From: Candidatus Planktophila sulfonica
Lineage (GTDB): Bacteria; Actinomycetota; Actinomycetes; Nanopelagicales; Nanopelagicaceae
Direction: 5' to 3'
Assembly (NCBI RefSeq): GCF_002288065.1
Contig: NZ_CP016773.1
Span: 496,001 to 560,000, forward strand
DNA: 64,000 nucleotides
The translations under genes were made by a program, and so were the position numbers. Shown piece by piece: positions 1 to 10,224 of this stretch. Numbering within the stretch: the first letter of the stretch is position 1; each line of letters starts with the position of its first letter. A model generated the notes under the pieces. The model worked only from the letters and a program-made list of their open reading frames with translations, was not told where the DNA came from and did no database searches.

Positions 1-506
1 CCGAGAGCGATTGTTGCGCCAGAGCGAGAGACGCCAGGAATCAGAGCCATGGATTGTGCGAAGCCGTAAATAACTCCATCGCGCACAGAAAGGTTCGATA
101 AATCTTTAGCGCTCTTACCGACACGATCGGCGAATCCGAGAATCAACCCAAAGATAATGAGCGTTGATGCAATAACCCACAAAGAACGGAAGTGGTTGGT
201 GATGTACTCCTGGCCGAGATAGCCCAACACAACAATCGGCAAAGTTCCGACAATGATGAGGCTTCCCAAGCGGGCCTCAGCAGATCCATCACGTTTAATC
301 CAGGCACGTGCGATATTGAGAATATCTCTGCGGAAGTAGAGCAAGACTGCGAGCTCGGTACCAATCTGCGTAATGGCAGTAAAGGCTGCGCCCGGGTCAG
401 TTGCATTGGGTAGAAACTCTCCAACGATACGGATATGCGCACTAGATGAAATAGGCAGGAACTCAGTAAGTCCTTGGACTATTCCTAAAAAGAGCGCTTC
501 TAACAT
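1..506 (-). CDS. uppP: Undecaprenyl-diphosphatase UppP/BacA (3' end cut by window)
   Basis: Integral membrane phosphatase that converts undecaprenyl pyrophosphate to the monophosphate lipid carrier for cell-wall synthesis. Reading the minus strand from ATG at 506 gives [20 protein letters not shown] and then SSAH, the family's N-terminal glutamate-rich active-site region. Near the window edge comes the second signature PGVSRSGAT. About 168 residues are visible, against a usual length of about 270, so the C-terminal third lies beyond base 1. A GATACT hexamer ends 7 bases before the ATG and could be a -10 for a leaderless mRNA. The EamA gene lies just upstream on the same strand, ending 20 bases away. 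The family call is firm; only the truncation limits it. Confidence 0.93.
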   Translation of the reverse strand, partial: MLEALFLGIVQGLTEFLPISSSAHIRIVGEFLPNATDPGAAFTAITQIGTELAVLLYFRRDILNIARAWIKRDGSAEARLGSLIIVGTLPIVVLGYLGQEYITNHFRSLWVIASTLIIFGLILGFADRVGKSAKDLSNLSVRDGVIYGFAQSMALIPGVSRSGATIAL

Positions 507-526
507 GGAAGTTAGTATCTCAATAA

Positions 527-1402
527 TTACTTCGCGACAGGTTTACGGCTCGCGAAGTAAGAACCAATTAATACCAATGGAAGTCCAAGGACGATTCCAA
601 CTGTGAGTGGTTCATTCAAGATGATGACTCCCAAAATCACTGCGATTGCTGTGTTGAGGTAAGTAACTAGAGATCCACGGGCGACGCCGATGATGGATGC
701 AAGAGTAAAGAATGCGGCAAAGGCAGCTCCCGTAGATAGAACTCCCAGTCCCACGATCGCGCGGATTGCGCCATCTGAAATCTGATGTGTCGGCCATTGT
801 GCAATAGTGAAAGGCATATAGAAGATTGCAGTCATCAACATCGCGACCGCATTAATTGCAATTCCTGATACATGGGGAAGTGCACCTTGCACCATCATCA
901 CAGCGTACGAGTAACCGATAGATGCGACCAGAACCATTGCAATCGAAAGTGGATCAGCAGATCCGGTAATGCTTTCGATACCAACGACAGCTACGAGGCC
1001 GATAAAACCCGCGATGATTCCGAATAAGCGCGTGTGATGCCAGACTGATTTATCGCCACGCATTGAAGCAAAGATCGTTGCCCAGATAGGCACTGACGCG
1101 ACAAGGAGCCCAGCCAGCCCTGATGAAATCTTCTGCTCTGCAGTTCCGATCAGAATCCAAGGCCCAATCATTTCTAGCAGCGCATAAGCAAAGACATAAC
1201 GCCATCCACGAACAGCTGCAATGAACTGACGTTGCTTAATGGCGATAGGAATCAATATTGCTGCGCCGATTGCTGTTCGAAGACAGACAACAGTTGCGGG
1301 ACTAAATCCATTATCTGGATCAACGGCTACCTTGATGAAAAGGTAAGGAATACCCCATAGGAAGCCGACAAGAATGAATAAGAACCAACCGCGACGTGAC
1401 AT
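527..1402 (-). CDS. DMT-superfamily permease (EamA family)
   Basis: Predicted inner-membrane transporter of 291 residues with about ten hydrophobic helices and the two-fold EamA repeat, beginning [17 protein letters not shown]. The FLWG motif and a late [16 protein letters not shown] segment are typical of drug/metabolite exporters. I chose ATG 1402 rather than upstream starts because it begins immediately before the first transmembrane helix and leaves only 7 bases after the stop of the upstream glycogen synthase gene, suggesting cotranscription. The substrate cannot be told from sequence; relatives export amino acids, purines or drugs. A second, unrelated EamA gene lies at 11743-12621. Confidence 0.88.
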   Translation of the reverse strand: MSRRGWFLFILVGFLWGIPYLFIKVAVDPDNGFSPATVVCLRTAIGAAILIPIAIKQRQFIAAVRGWRYVFAYALLEMIGPWILIGTAEQKISSGLAGLLVASVPIWATIFASMRGDKSVWHHTRLFGIIAGFIGLVAVVGIESITGSADPLSIAMVLVASIGYSYAVMMVQGALPHVSGIAINAVAMLMTAIFYMPFTIAQWPTHQISDGAIRAIVGLGVLSTGAAFAAFFTLASIIGVARGSLVTYLNTAIAVILGVIILNEPLTVGIVLGLPLVLIGSYFASRKPVAK

Positions 1403-1409
1403 GTTTTCC

Positions 1410-2576
1410 TTACTTGTTGATGACGCTCTTATAGAGCGCAATGGTTTGGGCAGCGACGGCATCCCAGCCGAACTCTGATTGGGCACGTGCACGTCCTGCT
1501 TTTCCATACTTTTTAAGCAGGGCAGGATCTGCCATCAGTGATGAAATAGCTGAAGTTAAATCTGCTTCAAACTTTCCGTGATCTATTGTGTAATCAACGA
1601 GCTCACCGGTCTGCTTATGTGAAACAACTTCAGGGATTCCACCGACACGAGACGCGAGCACTGCAGTTTCGCACCCCATCGCTTCAAGGTTCACGATTCC
1701 AAGAGGTTCATAAATAGATGGACAGAGGAATAAATCCGCATGAGTAAGTGCTGCTGTCAGCTTGTCATGGGGGAGCATCTCTTTAATCCACCAGACGTTA
1801 GAACGCGTGCTCTGAAGTTCTGCAATCAGTGCGGCAACTTCATTGCCAATCGTCTCTTCATCAGGACTTCCGGCAGCAAGCACCAGCCCGTATTCGGCTG
1901 GAACTTTCTTCCAGGCACGGAGTAAGTGAGCTAAACCTTTTTGGCGAGTAATGCGGCCGACGAACATTGCGTAGCGACCAGTGATTCCAAATTCCTTCAA
2001 CACTGCATCATCGTGATTTGGCGCGAACTTTTCAGTATCAACGCCATTGCGGATTGTGACCACCTTGGCAGGATCAACTTCTGGATAGGCGTTTAATACA
2101 TCTGCACGCATTCCATCGCTGACAGCGATGATGGCAGCAGCCGCTTCGTAGGCAGTCTTCTCAGCCCATGAAGAAATCTTGTATCCGCCACCGAGTTGTT
2201 CTGCTTTCCATGGGCGCAAAGGCTCGAGCGAATGTGCGCTGACGATATGAGGTGTGCCGTAGAGAAGTGAAGCTGTATGTCCTGCCATATTGGCATACCA
2301 AGTATGTGAATGGATTACGTCAACGTTGTGAAGGTTTTGGGCAATCGCTAAATCTGTAGCAATCGCTTGAAGCGCAGGGTTTGCAGATGCGAACTCGGCG
2401 GGAGTGTCATAGCCATGAGATCCATCGGTGCGAGCTCCACCAAAGCAGTGAATATCGACTTCGACACCTGAAACTGCGCGAAGAGCTTGGGTTAACTGAA
2501 CAACGTGGACGCCGGCTCCACCATAAACCGCTGGAGGCCACTCTTTGGTAACGATTCCGATTCGAGTAGCGCTCAT
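1410..2576 (-). CDS. glgA: Actinobacterial glycogen synthase / alpha-maltose-1-phosphate synthase (GlgA/GlgM type)
   Basis: Cytoplasmic glucosyltransferase of 388 residues using ADP-glucose. The N-terminus (KEWPPAVYGGAGVHV, residues 11-25) carries the nucleotide-sugar glycine loop. The C-terminal half has the retaining-GT signature YEPLGIVNLEAMGCETAV, with the E-x7-E pair. It looks like the GT4-type actinobacterial enzyme (the Mycobacterium Rv1212c kind), for which maltose-1-phosphate synthesis is reported, rather than the longer GT5 GlgA of enterobacteria. It is divergent from glgC with 57 bases between them, the same arrangement as in mycobacteria. The promoter hexamer TACTCT ends 6 bases before the ATG, so the mRNA is probably leaderless. 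The exact acceptor (glycogen or glucose-1-P) is inference. Confidence 0.92.
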   Translation of the reverse strand: MSATRIGIVTKEWPPAVYGGAGVHVVQLTQALRAVSGVEVDIHCFGGARTDGSHGYDTPAEFASANPALQAIATDLAIAQNLHNVDVIHSHTWYANMAGHTASLLYGTPHIVSAHSLEPLRPWKAEQLGGGYKISSWAEKTAYEAAAAIIAVSDGMRADVLNAYPEVDPAKVVTIRNGVDTEKFAPNHDDAVLKEFGITGRYAMFVGRITRQKGLAHLLRAWKKVPAEYGLVLAAGSPDEETIGNEVAALIAELQSTRSNVWWIKEMLPHDKLTAALTHADLFLCPSIYEPLGIVNLEAMGCETAVLASRVGGIPEVVSHKQTGELVDYTIDHGKFEADLTSAISSLMADPALLKKYGKAGRARAQSEFGWDAVAAQTIALYKSVINK

Positions 2577-2633
2577 GAGGTAAGAGTATCGGTGACTCTA
2601 GATAGATTGAAAGTTGTTGGGTAGCCTTGCTCC
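2577..2633. promoter_or_regulatory. Divergent glgA/glgC promoter region, both transcripts predicted leaderless
   Basis: For glgA (minus strand) TACTCT occupies 2583-2588, with 6 bases to the ATG. For glgC (plus strand) TAGCCT occupies 2622-2627, again with exactly 6 bases to the ATG. Neither gene has a Shine-Dalgarno sequence. No good -35 hexamer is visible for either, as is common in actinobacteria. Confidence 0.7.
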
Positions 2634-3857
2634 ATGCCTCGCTACGAAGTTCCTCTAGGAATTGTTCTTGCGGGCGGCGAAGGCAAGCGTTTGATGCCAC
2701 TTACTGCAGATCGCGCAAAGCCTGCAGTTCCGTTCGGCGGTTCTTATCGCCTCATCGACTTTGTACTTTCAAATCTTGTAAATGCTGAAATGCGCAAGAT
2801 TGCAGTTCTTACTCAATACAAATCACACTCACTCGACCGCCACATCACTACTACCTGGCGTATGTCGACTCTTCTTTCAAATTACATCACTCCAGTACCT
2901 GCACAACAGCGTCTTGGACCACGTTGGTACACAGGTTCTGCCGATGCCATCTTGCAGAACTTCAACTTGATTCAAGATGAAAATCCAAAGCATGTTCTTG
3001 TCTTCGGTGCTGACCACGTTTATCGCATGGATCCAAGTCAGATGTTTGAACAACATCTCGAGACAGGTGCAGGAATCACAATTGCTGCAATTCGCATGCC
3101 GCGTGCAGAAGCACACGACTTCGGCGTTATCGAACTCGCAGAAGATGGAATCACCATTAAGGCATTCCACGAGAAGCCTTCAAATCCACCGGCGATGCCA
3201 GGACACCCTGACCTCTGTCTTGTCTCCATGGGTAACTACATCTTTAAGCGCGATGTCATGGAAGAAGCGCTCATTCTCGACTCTGAAGATCTTGAATCAC
3301 GCCATGACTTAGGTACCAACATTATTCCGATGCTCACAAAGGCAGGCCTTGCAAAGGTCTATGACTTTGAAAATAACGTGGTACCTGGTGCAACCGAGCG
3401 CGATAAGGGTTACTGGCGCGATGTAGGTTCTATCGATGCTTACTACGACGCGCATATGGATCTAGTTTCGATCCATCCAATCTTCAATCTCTACAACCGC
3501 GAATGGCCGCTGCTTACCAACCCACCTTCACTTCCACCTGCAAAGTTCAGCGCAAGCGGAATCGCACAAGATTCAATCGTGGGTGCAGGCTCAATCATCG
3601 CGGGTGGTCACGTTAACCACACCGTCACTTCTTACGATGTACACGTAGGAAATGGTGCATTTGTTGATGGCGCAGTCCTCATGCCAGGTGTAAAGATTGG
3701 CGATCGCGCTGTAGTTCGTAAGGCAATCATCGACAAGAACGCGATTGTCGAAGCAGGTGCGCAGATTGGCGTAGATCTCGAACGAGATCGTCAGCGCTTT
3801 ACCGTCACCGAGAGCGGAATCGTCGTCGTCGGCAAGGGAATGATCGTTACTGCGTAA
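2634..3857 (+). CDS. glgC: Glucose-1-phosphate adenylyltransferase
   Basis: ADP-glucose pyrophosphorylase of 407 residues that makes ADP-glucose from ATP and glucose-1-phosphate, the committed step of glycogen synthesis. The nucleotidyltransferase domain starts [16 protein letters not shown] (residues 9-24) followed by KPAVPFGG. The C-terminal part, from about residue 300, has the hexapeptide pattern of a left-handed beta-helix ([32 protein letters not shown]). It lies head-to-head with glgA, whose product uses ADP-glucose. Its last 11 bases overlap the convergent hydrolase gene. The start follows a leaderless-type -10. Confidence 0.97.
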   Translation: MPRYEVPLGIVLAGGEGKRLMPLTADRAKPAVPFGGSYRLIDFVLSNLVNAEMRKIAVLTQYKSHSLDRHITTTWRMSTLLSNYITPVPAQQRLGPRWYTGSADAILQNFNLIQDENPKHVLVFGADHVYRMDPSQMFEQHLETGAGITIAAIRMPRAEAHDFGVIELAEDGITIKAFHEKPSNPPAMPGHPDLCLVSMGNYIFKRDVMEEALILDSEDLESRHDLGTNIIPMLTKAGLAKVYDFENNVVPGATERDKGYWRDVGSIDAYYDAHMDLVSIHPIFNLYNREWPLLTNPPSLPPAKFSASGIAQDSIVGAGSIIAGGHVNHTVTSYDVHVGNGAFVDGAVLMPGVKIGDRAVVRKAIIDKNAIVEAGAQIGVDLERDRQRFTVTESGIVVVGKGMIVTA

Positions 3858-4773
3858 GCTTCTTAATCTCTCCAGCTACAAAATCAATCGATTCCTGCGC
3901 AGTAGGCGTCACAGCCATATTGGTAAAGAATCCATGAATCATTCCTGCGTACTCTTTATAAATCACGGGCACCCCATCGCGCTGCAATAGCTCAGCATAT
4001 TTCTCGCCATCACTAATCAGTGGGTCATATTGGGCGGTAATAACTATTGCAGGGGCAAGGTTCGCAAAAGTAGTTGCTTTCATTGGCACCGCATATGGAT
4101 TTGTATCGTGCTGACTTCCTTGTAAGTACTGATCCCAGAACCACTTCATCGCTTGCGTTGAAAGCCCATAACCGGTGGCGTTGTTGATATATGAATCCGT
4201 TTGAAAATCGCGGTCATTGCACGGATAGATAAGAAGCTGAAAAGCAACACCCACTTTGTTATCGCGCGCCTTGATTGCAACACCGGAAGCCAAGTTAGCT
4301 CCTGCGCTATCGCCAGCAACTCCGATTTTTGTAGGATCAATCTGCAATAGCGCGGCGTTGGTGATTACCCATTGAAGAGTTGAGTAGCAATCATCGAAAG
4401 GAATCGGGAATGGATGTTCGGGCGCCTTCTGATAATTGACGCTGATGATTGTCGCTCCACTTTGATTAGCTAATCGCGCAAGTGAAGCATCATAAATATC
4501 GAGGAAGTTAAGAACCCACCCACCGCCATGGAAATACACAATTGCCGGTGCGCTGGTAGCCGTTGTCGGCCGATAGATGCGGATAGGTAAATCAGCAGTT
4601 GGCCCTGGAAAAAATCTATTGATGACTTCGTGCACTGGTTCTACGGGACCAGCTAATGCAGGACGTGATTGCGTGTTCTTGCGAATGACATCGACAGGGG
4701 CTTCCCACACTTGTGGAAGACCAGCTGCAGCACCTGCTTCAAGGAAAGCTTTGATTTCTGGAGCAAGTGACAT
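3847..4773 (-). CDS. Alpha/beta hydrolase, hormone-sensitive-lipase (HSL) family esterase
   Basis: Cytoplasmic carboxylesterase-like protein of 308 residues. The oxyanion-hole motif HGGGW is present near residue 80, the nucleophile elbow GDSAGAN near residue 155, and the catalytic Asp/His lie in the C-terminal third ([10 protein letters not shown] and MIHGF), the usual HSL-family order. It is the last gene of a minus-strand group after xylB and the photolyase; the gap to the photolyase stop is 12 bases. The substrate is unknown. Neighbouring genes give no clear hint, and the grouping may only reflect shared transcription. Confidence 0.9.
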   Translation of the reverse strand: MSLAPEIKAFLEAGAAAGLPQVWEAPVDVIRKNTQSRPALAGPVEPVHEVINRFFPGPTADLPIRIYRPTTATSAPAIVYFHGGGWVLNFLDIYDASLARLANQSGATIISVNYQKAPEHPFPIPFDDCYSTLQWVITNAALLQIDPTKIGVAGDSAGANLASGVAIKARDNKVGVAFQLLIYPCNDRDFQTDSYINNATGYGLSTQAMKWFWDQYLQGSQHDTNPYAVPMKATTFANLAPAIVITAQYDPLISDGEKYAELLQRDGVPVIYKEYAGMIHGFFTNMAVTPTAQESIDFVAGEIKKLTQ

Positions 4774-4785
4774 GGAGTTATTGAA

Positions 4786-6300
4786 TCAGAGTTCACCACG
4801 AGAGAGAAGGTCTAACACTTCTTTCGCGCGCTCTCGCAATTCCGGTAAATCACTCAATCGTTTCAACCCGGCTAATTGCTGGCCCATGCGATGGTTCTTT
4901 GCAAAACGTTCTTGATTGCGATCAAGGAAATCCCAGTACAGCGTTGTAAATGGACAGGCGTCATCACCGATGCGTTTCTTGGGATCAAAGGCGCATCCCT
5001 TGCAGAAACTTCCCATCTTAGAAATATATGAACCACCTGATGCATATGGTTTGGTAGCTAACTTGCCGCCGTCTGCATGCAAACTCATTCCAATCACGTT
5101 GGGAACCATGACCCAATCTGCAGCGTCGATAAATGCTCGGCGCATCCAATCTAAGAATTCTTGTGGTGAGGTTCCGGTGATGAGTGCGAGATTACTTAAG
5201 ACCATCAGACGTGGAATGTGATGAACCCAGGCGCGTGCTTCGATATCTCGCACCTGAGTTGATACGCATTTCATCTCAGTTTTGCTCGAATCTGTGAAGA
5301 GAGGCAAGAGTGGGCGAGACGCAGCTAAAGCATTTTCATTGCGATAGAGATCGCCGAAGTGCCAATAGAGACCATTGATGTATTCGCGCCAGCCAATGAT
5401 TTGGCGAATAAATCCTTCAGCACTCGGTATCGGAATATCACCCTTAGCAAAGCGCTTGAGCGCTGCAGCAATTACCTCTTCAGCATGGAGCAATCCAACA
5501 TTGAGATAAGGACTTAAGAGTGAGTGATTGACCGCCCAGGAATCAGCAACCATCGCATCTTCATAAGCTCCGAATTCAGCAAAACCTGTCTTAAAGAAGT
5601 GTTCCATTTGTTTAAGTGCAGCAGCACGAGTTGTGCCCCATGTTGTATCGGGATCATCGCCAAAGACAGGAATCTTGCGCTTCTTAATACCTGCAATTAC
5701 TGCCGCATCGATTTCATCGCGTGGGTGTTCAAGATAAGCGGGCCATGTGTGTGCACTCTTGGGAGGCGGAAGACGATTATCGGCGTCGTAATTCCATTTG
5801 CCACCGACAGGGTCACTGCCTTCCATCAAGATATTCAAGCGAACACGTTGTGCACGATAGAAGTTCTCCATCACCAAGCTCTTCTGTGCATTTGCCCATT
5901 GCGCAAAAAGTGGGCGGGATGTCAGAAAGAAATCGTTAGGGATAAGTGTCAGTCCGAGGCCCTTTAACTGTTCGAACTGTTGATGTGAAGAAGGTTCGGT
6001 AACTTCAATCTCAACGCCTGGATGAGTTGCTCGAAAATCGTTGATTCCCACTTCAGTGTTAGCGCTTTGGATGAAAGTGACTGTAAATCCTTCATTGCGT
6101 AGCTCTTGCAGGAAGTGATCGCGAGCAGACATCAGAAAGAAGAGGCGCTGAATATGCCAAGAGCGAGTAGTGAGCATGCGTTCACTCTCGATGAAGAGAA
6201 TCTGATGGGTCTTTGGATCAGCTTTCTTCAGCGCTCCGTAATTGCGATTCAGTTGGTCGTTAAGAAGAAGTACTGTCTTTTTAGATTGAGCAGTTACCAA
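4786..6300 (-). CDS. phrB: FeS-cluster photolyase/cryptochrome, PhrB-like (6-4) photolyase family
   Basis: Flavoprotein of 504 residues of the bacterial iron-sulfur photolyase branch, whose studied members repair (6-4) photoproducts with light. Cys345, Cys433, Cys436 and Cys449 reproduce the spacing of the four cluster ligands known in Agrobacterium PhrB (350, 438, 441, 454), so the 4Fe-4S cluster should be intact. The N-terminal Rossmann-like domain (LLLNDQLN) and the helical FAD domain ([27 protein letters not shown]) are also visible. It starts with TTG inside the last codons of xylB (7-base overlap), suggesting translational coupling. A UV-repair role fits the pigmented lifestyle implied by the carotenoid genes. 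Choice of (6-4) over CPD substrate is by family only. Confidence 0.93.
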   Translation of the reverse strand: MVTAQSKKTVLLLNDQLNRNYGALKKADPKTHQILFIESERMLTTRSWHIQRLFFLMSARDHFLQELRNEGFTVTFIQSANTEVGINDFRATHPGVEIEVTEPSSHQQFEQLKGLGLTLIPNDFFLTSRPLFAQWANAQKSLVMENFYRAQRVRLNILMEGSDPVGGKWNYDADNRLPPPKSAHTWPAYLEHPRDEIDAAVIAGIKKRKIPVFGDDPDTTWGTTRAAALKQMEHFFKTGFAEFGAYEDAMVADSWAVNHSLLSPYLNVGLLHAEEVIAAALKRFAKGDIPIPSAEGFIRQIIGWREYINGLYWHFGDLYRNENALAASRPLLPLFTDSSKTEMKCVSTQVRDIEARAWVHHIPRLMVLSNLALITGTSPQEFLDWMRRAFIDAADWVMVPNVIGMSLHADGGKLATKPYASGGSYISKMGSFCKGCAFDPKKRIGDDACPFTTLYWDFLDRNQERFAKNHRMGQQLAGLKRLSDLPELRERAKEVLDLLSRGEL

Positions 6301-7703
6301 TTGGTTGTTCTATCTCGCAGGGTTCGGTATGCGCTCACAACATCGGGCGTTGCAGGTGAATGAGTAGATGTGACCTCACCCAAATTCCATTGTGGCGGGG
6401 TATCTCCACCCAAGAGCGCCCACGCAGCTTGTCTGGCAGCGCCATCAGCAACATATTCACCAGGTTGTGGCACAAGTACTTCGCGACCAAAGAGTGATGA
6501 TGCAATAGATGAAATAGCAGGATTCTTGGCAGCTCCACCAATTAGTAGAACACGATTAATCGAAACTCCTAATTGTTCAAGAGCATCAACTGCATCAACG
6601 AGGCCACACAACATTCCTTCAATCATGGCACGTGCGATATCTGCAGGATTTGAGTTTGAAAGGTTCATGCCAGCAAAGACACCGGTTGCATCAGGACGAT
6701 TTGGAGTGCGTTCACCTTCGAAGTAAGGAAGGAGAGACAAACCATTTGCACCTGGCTTTGCGCTCAGCGCTAGAGCGCCCACTTCATCATGAGTCTTTCC
6801 TAAGATACGAGTGGCTGCATCCAAGATTCGCGCAGCATTGAGCGTGCAGACCAGAGGCAGGAAGCGACCTGTTGCATCAGCAAAACCTGCAACCGCGCCA
6901 CTTGCATCATGGGTTGGCGTATCGGAAACTGCAAAAGCGGTTCCACTTGTACCAAGAGAGACAACAACGTCACCAGGTTGGGCTTGAACACCAAGAGCTG
7001 CTCCTGCATTGTCGCCTGCTCCTGCTGCGATAGGAATACCTGAAAGCGTTTCGCCACCAAAGGCGCTTGGCGCAACGATACGTGGAGTAACAATCGCTCG
7101 ATCTGTTCGTAGCGCTGATTTCAATAAATCGTCGCGATATGTTGAAGTGACAGGATCAAAGTAGCCGGTACCTGATGCATCAGAGCGATCGGTAAATAGC
7201 TTCTCGAAATCTTTTCCACCTTGTAAGCGCCATGAAAGCCAGTCATGGGGGAGCGCAACTGCTGCAACTTTATCTGCGTTTGCTTTTTCATTTTCAGCAA
7301 GCCAGCGAAGTTTCGTTGCAGTAAAGGATGCAACTAGAACAGATCCAACTTTCTTTGCAGCTTCAGCATCGCCTCCCATTTCAGAATTAAGATCGCGCGC
7401 CGATTGTGCAGAGCGAGTGTCATTCCATAAAAGTGCGGGGCGAATAACTTCGCCATTGCTATCGAGTGTGACCATTCCATGCTGTTGTCCGCCGATTGAG
7501 ATTGCAGCAACATCGTCTAATCCGCCGGCATCGGCGATCGCACTTTCGAGGGCTTTCTCCCAGAGGGCTGGCTCTACTTCTGTTCCATCAGGGTGAGAAG
7601 CGCGACCCTGGCGAAGTAACTCACCAGTATTAGCGTTGCGAATAACGACCTTTACGGATTGGGTCGAAGAGTCCACACCAGCGGTGAGTTGGGGTTTTGC
7701 CAT
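6294..7703 (-). CDS. xylB: Xylulokinase (FGGY carbohydrate kinase)
   Basis: ATP-dependent sugar kinase of 469 residues, predicted to phosphorylate D-xylulose for entry into the pentose-phosphate pathway. It begins with the FGGY phosphate-1 loop [13 protein letters not shown] and has [14 protein letters not shown], the substrate-pocket motif typical of XylB. The C-terminal GGGAKN-like adenosine motif appears as [15 protein letters not shown]. No xylose isomerase or xylose transporter is in the window, so the sugar could differ (other FGGY kinases act on ribulose, glycerol or gluconate). It is first gene of a minus-strand operon with the photolyase and the HSL esterase. TAGCCT at 7710-7715 lies 6 bases before the ATG. 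Confidence 0.9.
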   Translation of the reverse strand: MAKPQLTAGVDSSTQSVKVVIRNANTGELLRQGRASHPDGTEVEPALWEKALESAIADAGGLDDVAAISIGGQQHGMVTLDSNGEVIRPALLWNDTRSAQSARDLNSEMGGDAEAAKKVGSVLVASFTATKLRWLAENEKANADKVAAVALPHDWLSWRLQGGKDFEKLFTDRSDASGTGYFDPVTSTYRDDLLKSALRTDRAIVTPRIVAPSAFGGETLSGIPIAAGAGDNAGAALGVQAQPGDVVVSLGTSGTAFAVSDTPTHDASGAVAGFADATGRFLPLVCTLNAARILDAATRILGKTHDEVGALALSAKPGANGLSLLPYFEGERTPNRPDATGVFAGMNLSNSNPADIARAMIEGMLCGLVDAVDALEQLGVSINRVLLIGGAAKNPAISSIASSLFGREVLVPQPGEYVADGAARQAAWALLGGDTPPQWNLGEVTSTHSPATPDVVSAYRTLRDRTTNW

Positions 7704-7790
7704 GGCGAAAGGCTAGACTGTGCCAGTCAGTGTTGACCACAGTGCGGCTTATTTATTTAGCCAAATCTCACTTAATTTTGGAGCGTTGCA
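7704..7790. promoter_or_regulatory. Divergent xylB / pfk promoter region
   Basis: On the minus strand TAGCCT (7710-7715) sits 6 bases from the xylB ATG, the leaderless pattern. On the plus strand TTGACC (7733-7738) is a plausible -35 for the phosphofructokinase gene, with AT-rich sequence where a -10 would be. That gene has a true Shine-Dalgarno, GGAG at 7780-7783, 7 bases before its ATG, so it is leadered. Confidence 0.55.
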
Positions 7791-8816
7791 ATGCGTATTG
7801 GAATTCTTACAGGCGGCGGAGATTGCCCAGGACTTAACGGCGTTATTCGCGGAGTAGTTACAAAGGGAATCAAAGAGTACGGATACGAGTTCGTAGGATT
7901 CCGTGATGGTTGGAAGGGTCCTCTTGAGGCTCTCACCATGCCTTTGGATCTTGCAACTGTAAAGCCAATCCTTGCAAAGGGCGGAACCATCCTCGGTTCA
8001 TCACGTACCAACCCATTTAAGATGGAGAACGGCGTCGAGCGCATCAAGCAGAATCTTGCTGATCAGGGCATCGATGTTCTCATCGCAATCGGTGGCGAAG
8101 ACACACTCGGCGTTGCAACAAAGCTCGACGCGCTAGGCGTCAAGGTCATCGGTGTTCCAAAGACAATCGATAACGACCTTAACAACACAGATTTCACATT
8201 CGGTTTCGATACTTCCGTCAACATTGCAATGGAAGCAATCGATCGCCTTCACACAACTGCAGAATCACACCACCGCCCATTGATCGTTGAGGTCATGGGT
8301 CGTCACGCTGGTTGGATTGCACTCCACTCAGGTATTGCAGGAGATGCGGCATGCATCTTGATTCCAGAAGTTAAGTTCTCTGTCGACAAGGTATGCGAAT
8401 ACGTAAAGTCACGTTTTGAAACAGGTACAGCTCCAATCATCGTTATCGCTGAAGGTGCAATTCCTCAGGATGGCGACATGATCACTAAGGATCAGCCACT
8501 CGATGCATTCGGCCACGTACAGCTTTCAGGTATTGGCGATTGGCTCGCAGCTGAGATCGAGACAAAGACTGGATACCAGACGCGTTGCACAGTTCTTGGT
8601 CACATCCAGCGCGGTGGAACTCCATCAGCTTTTGACCGCGTTCTTAGCTCACGCTTTGGACTAGAGGCAATCACAGCTGTTCACGAAGGTGACTTCGGCA
8701 AGATGATGGCTCTTCACGGAACAACAATCGCTCGCGTGCCTTTGGCATCAGCGACAGATGTTCTTAAGACTGTTCCAATCGAGCGCTACGAGGAGATCAC
8801 TTCGTTCTTTGGATAA
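7791..8816 (+). CDS. pfp: 6-phosphofructokinase, predicted pyrophosphate-dependent
   Basis: Glycolytic enzyme of 341 residues that phosphorylates fructose-6-phosphate. The N-terminal loop GGGDCPGLNGVIR and the catalytic PKTIDND are clear. Two residues decide the phosphoryl donor in this family: position 104 is Asp (in GGEDT) and position 124 is Lys (in PKTIDND), where ATP-dependent enzymes such as E. coli PfkA have Gly at both. This pair is the pyrophosphate-dependent signature, and the overall sequence resembles the PPi-enzyme of Amycolatopsis methanolica. The reaction would then be reversible and serve glycolysis and gluconeogenesis. GGAG 7 bases upstream supports the start. Donor specificity is inference from residues. 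Confidence 0.93.
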   Translation: MRIGILTGGGDCPGLNGVIRGVVTKGIKEYGYEFVGFRDGWKGPLEALTMPLDLATVKPILAKGGTILGSSRTNPFKMENGVERIKQNLADQGIDVLIAIGGEDTLGVATKLDALGVKVIGVPKTIDNDLNNTDFTFGFDTSVNIAMEAIDRLHTTAESHHRPLIVEVMGRHAGWIALHSGIAGDAACILIPEVKFSVDKVCEYVKSRFETGTAPIIVIAEGAIPQDGDMITKDQPLDAFGHVQLSGIGDWLAAEIETKTGYQTRCTVLGHIQRGGTPSAFDRVLSSRFGLEAITAVHEGDFGKMMALHGTTIARVPLASATDVLKTVPIERYEEITSFFG

Positions 8817-8852
8817 TCTCCCTCCGAGATTGCCACTGAATTACCTATTCTT

Positions 8853-10214
8853 ATGACTATGAATACCTCTTCCTCGCAGCTAGATAATCTCTTCGACCCA
8901 TCACTCGTCGCTGCCCAGCAACCTAATTGGCCGGGCGGACATGATGGCGAGCAGATGAAGAAGGCAGTTGCTGATCTTCGCGCTCTTCCTCCACTTGTCT
9001 TTGCTGGCGAGTGCGATGATCTTAAGGCGAAGATCGCAGAAGCTGCAGCAGGTCGAGCATTCTGGTTACAAGGTGGAGATTGCGCCGAAACATTTAATTC
9101 AGCAACTGCTGATTCAATTCGTAACCGCATCAAGACAATCTTGCAGATGGCTGCTGTATTGCAGTACTACTCAAGCTTGCCTGTCATCAAGGTAGGCCGC
9201 ATGGCCGGGCAGTTCGCAAAGCCACGCTCCAATGACCTTGAGACTCGTGGCGATGTCACACTTCCTGCATACCGCGGCGATGCTGTAAACGATATTGAAT
9301 TCACAGAAGCAGCTCGCACCCCAGATCCAAATCGTCTTGTGCGTGTTTACAACACATCTGCTGCAACTCTTAACTTAGTTCGCGCATTTACCCGTGGTGG
9401 TTTTGCAGATCTTCGTCAGGTGCACGAATGGAATAAGGGCTTTATCCGCGATTCTAAGTTCGGCGATAAGTACGAGCAGATGGCAAATGAAATCGGTCGC
9501 GCACTTTCATTTATGCAATCAGCTGGCGTAGATCCAGAACAGTTCAAGGCTGTTGATTTCTATGCAAGCCACGAAGCTCTCATCATTGAATACGAGAAGG
9601 CACTTACTCGTATCGATTCACGTACGCAGCTTCCATACGATGTTTCAGGACACTTCATCTGGATCGGAGAACGCACACGTCAGCTCGATGGCGCACACGT
9701 TGATTTCGCATCAAAGGTACGCAATCCAATCGGTATCAAGCTTGGACCAAAGTCGACTGTAGAAGATGCACTCGCACTTATTGCAAAGCTCAATCCAGAT
9801 AACGAGCCAGGTCGCATCACTTTCATTACACGTATGGGTGCGGGCACGATTCGCCAGGCACTTCCAGCGCTTGTCGAAGGTGTTACAAAGAGCGGCGCGC
9901 AAGTTCTCTGGGTATGCGACCCAATGCACGGCAACACTTTTGAATCCAAGAATGGCTACAAGACTCGTAACTTCGAAGATGTTCTCGATGAAGTACGCGG
10001 ATTCTTTGAAGTCCATAAGAAGCTCGGAACCCACCCGGGTGGAATCCACATTGAGCTCACTGGTGACGATGTCACTGAATGCCTTGGTGGCGGAAACGAA
10101 GTATCTGAAAAGGATCTCGAATCACGCTATGAAACAGCATGCGACCCACGCTTGAATCACTCGCAATCACTCGAGCTTTCATTCTTGGTTGCTGAAATGT
10201 TGCGCGACCGCTAA
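8853..10214 (+). CDS. aroG: 3-deoxy-7-phosphoheptulonate (DAHP) synthase, class II
   Basis: First enzyme of the shikimate pathway, condensing phosphoenolpyruvate with erythrose-4-phosphate. The product of 453 residues is of class II (plant/actinobacterial) type, shown by WLQGGDCAETF near residue 75, KVGRMAGQFAKPRS, and HEALIIEYEKALTR. The C-terminal metal/PEP region includes WVCDPMHGNT and GGIHIELTGDDVTECLGG. Only 36 bases separate it from the phosphofructokinase stop. TATTCT at 8846-8851 lies 7 bases before a second ATG at 8859, so the true start may be that leaderless codon, two residues in. In Mycobacterium the orthologue also lies near a PASTA-type kinase and a polyprenyl synthase, as here. 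Confidence 0.97.
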   Translation: MTMNTSSSQLDNLFDPSLVAAQQPNWPGGHDGEQMKKAVADLRALPPLVFAGECDDLKAKIAEAAAGRAFWLQGGDCAETFNSATADSIRNRIKTILQMAAVLQYYSSLPVIKVGRMAGQFAKPRSNDLETRGDVTLPAYRGDAVNDIEFTEAARTPDPNRLVRVYNTSAATLNLVRAFTRGGFADLRQVHEWNKGFIRDSKFGDKYEQMANEIGRALSFMQSAGVDPEQFKAVDFYASHEALIIEYEKALTRIDSRTQLPYDVSGHFIWIGERTRQLDGAHVDFASKVRNPIGIKLGPKSTVEDALALIAKLNPDNEPGRITFITRMGAGTIRQALPALVEGVTKSGAQVLWVCDPMHGNTFESKNGYKTRNFEDVLDEVRGFFEVHKKLGTHPGGIHIELTGDDVTECLGGGNEVSEKDLESRYETACDPRLNHSQSLELSFLVAEMLRDR

Positions 10215-10224
10215 TTTAGCGAGC

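Noticed and set aside
7717-7743. ACTGTG/CACAGT inverted repeat between xylB and pfk.
   Set aside because: Six-base arms with 15 bases between are expected by chance at this length, and no regulator family is suggested.
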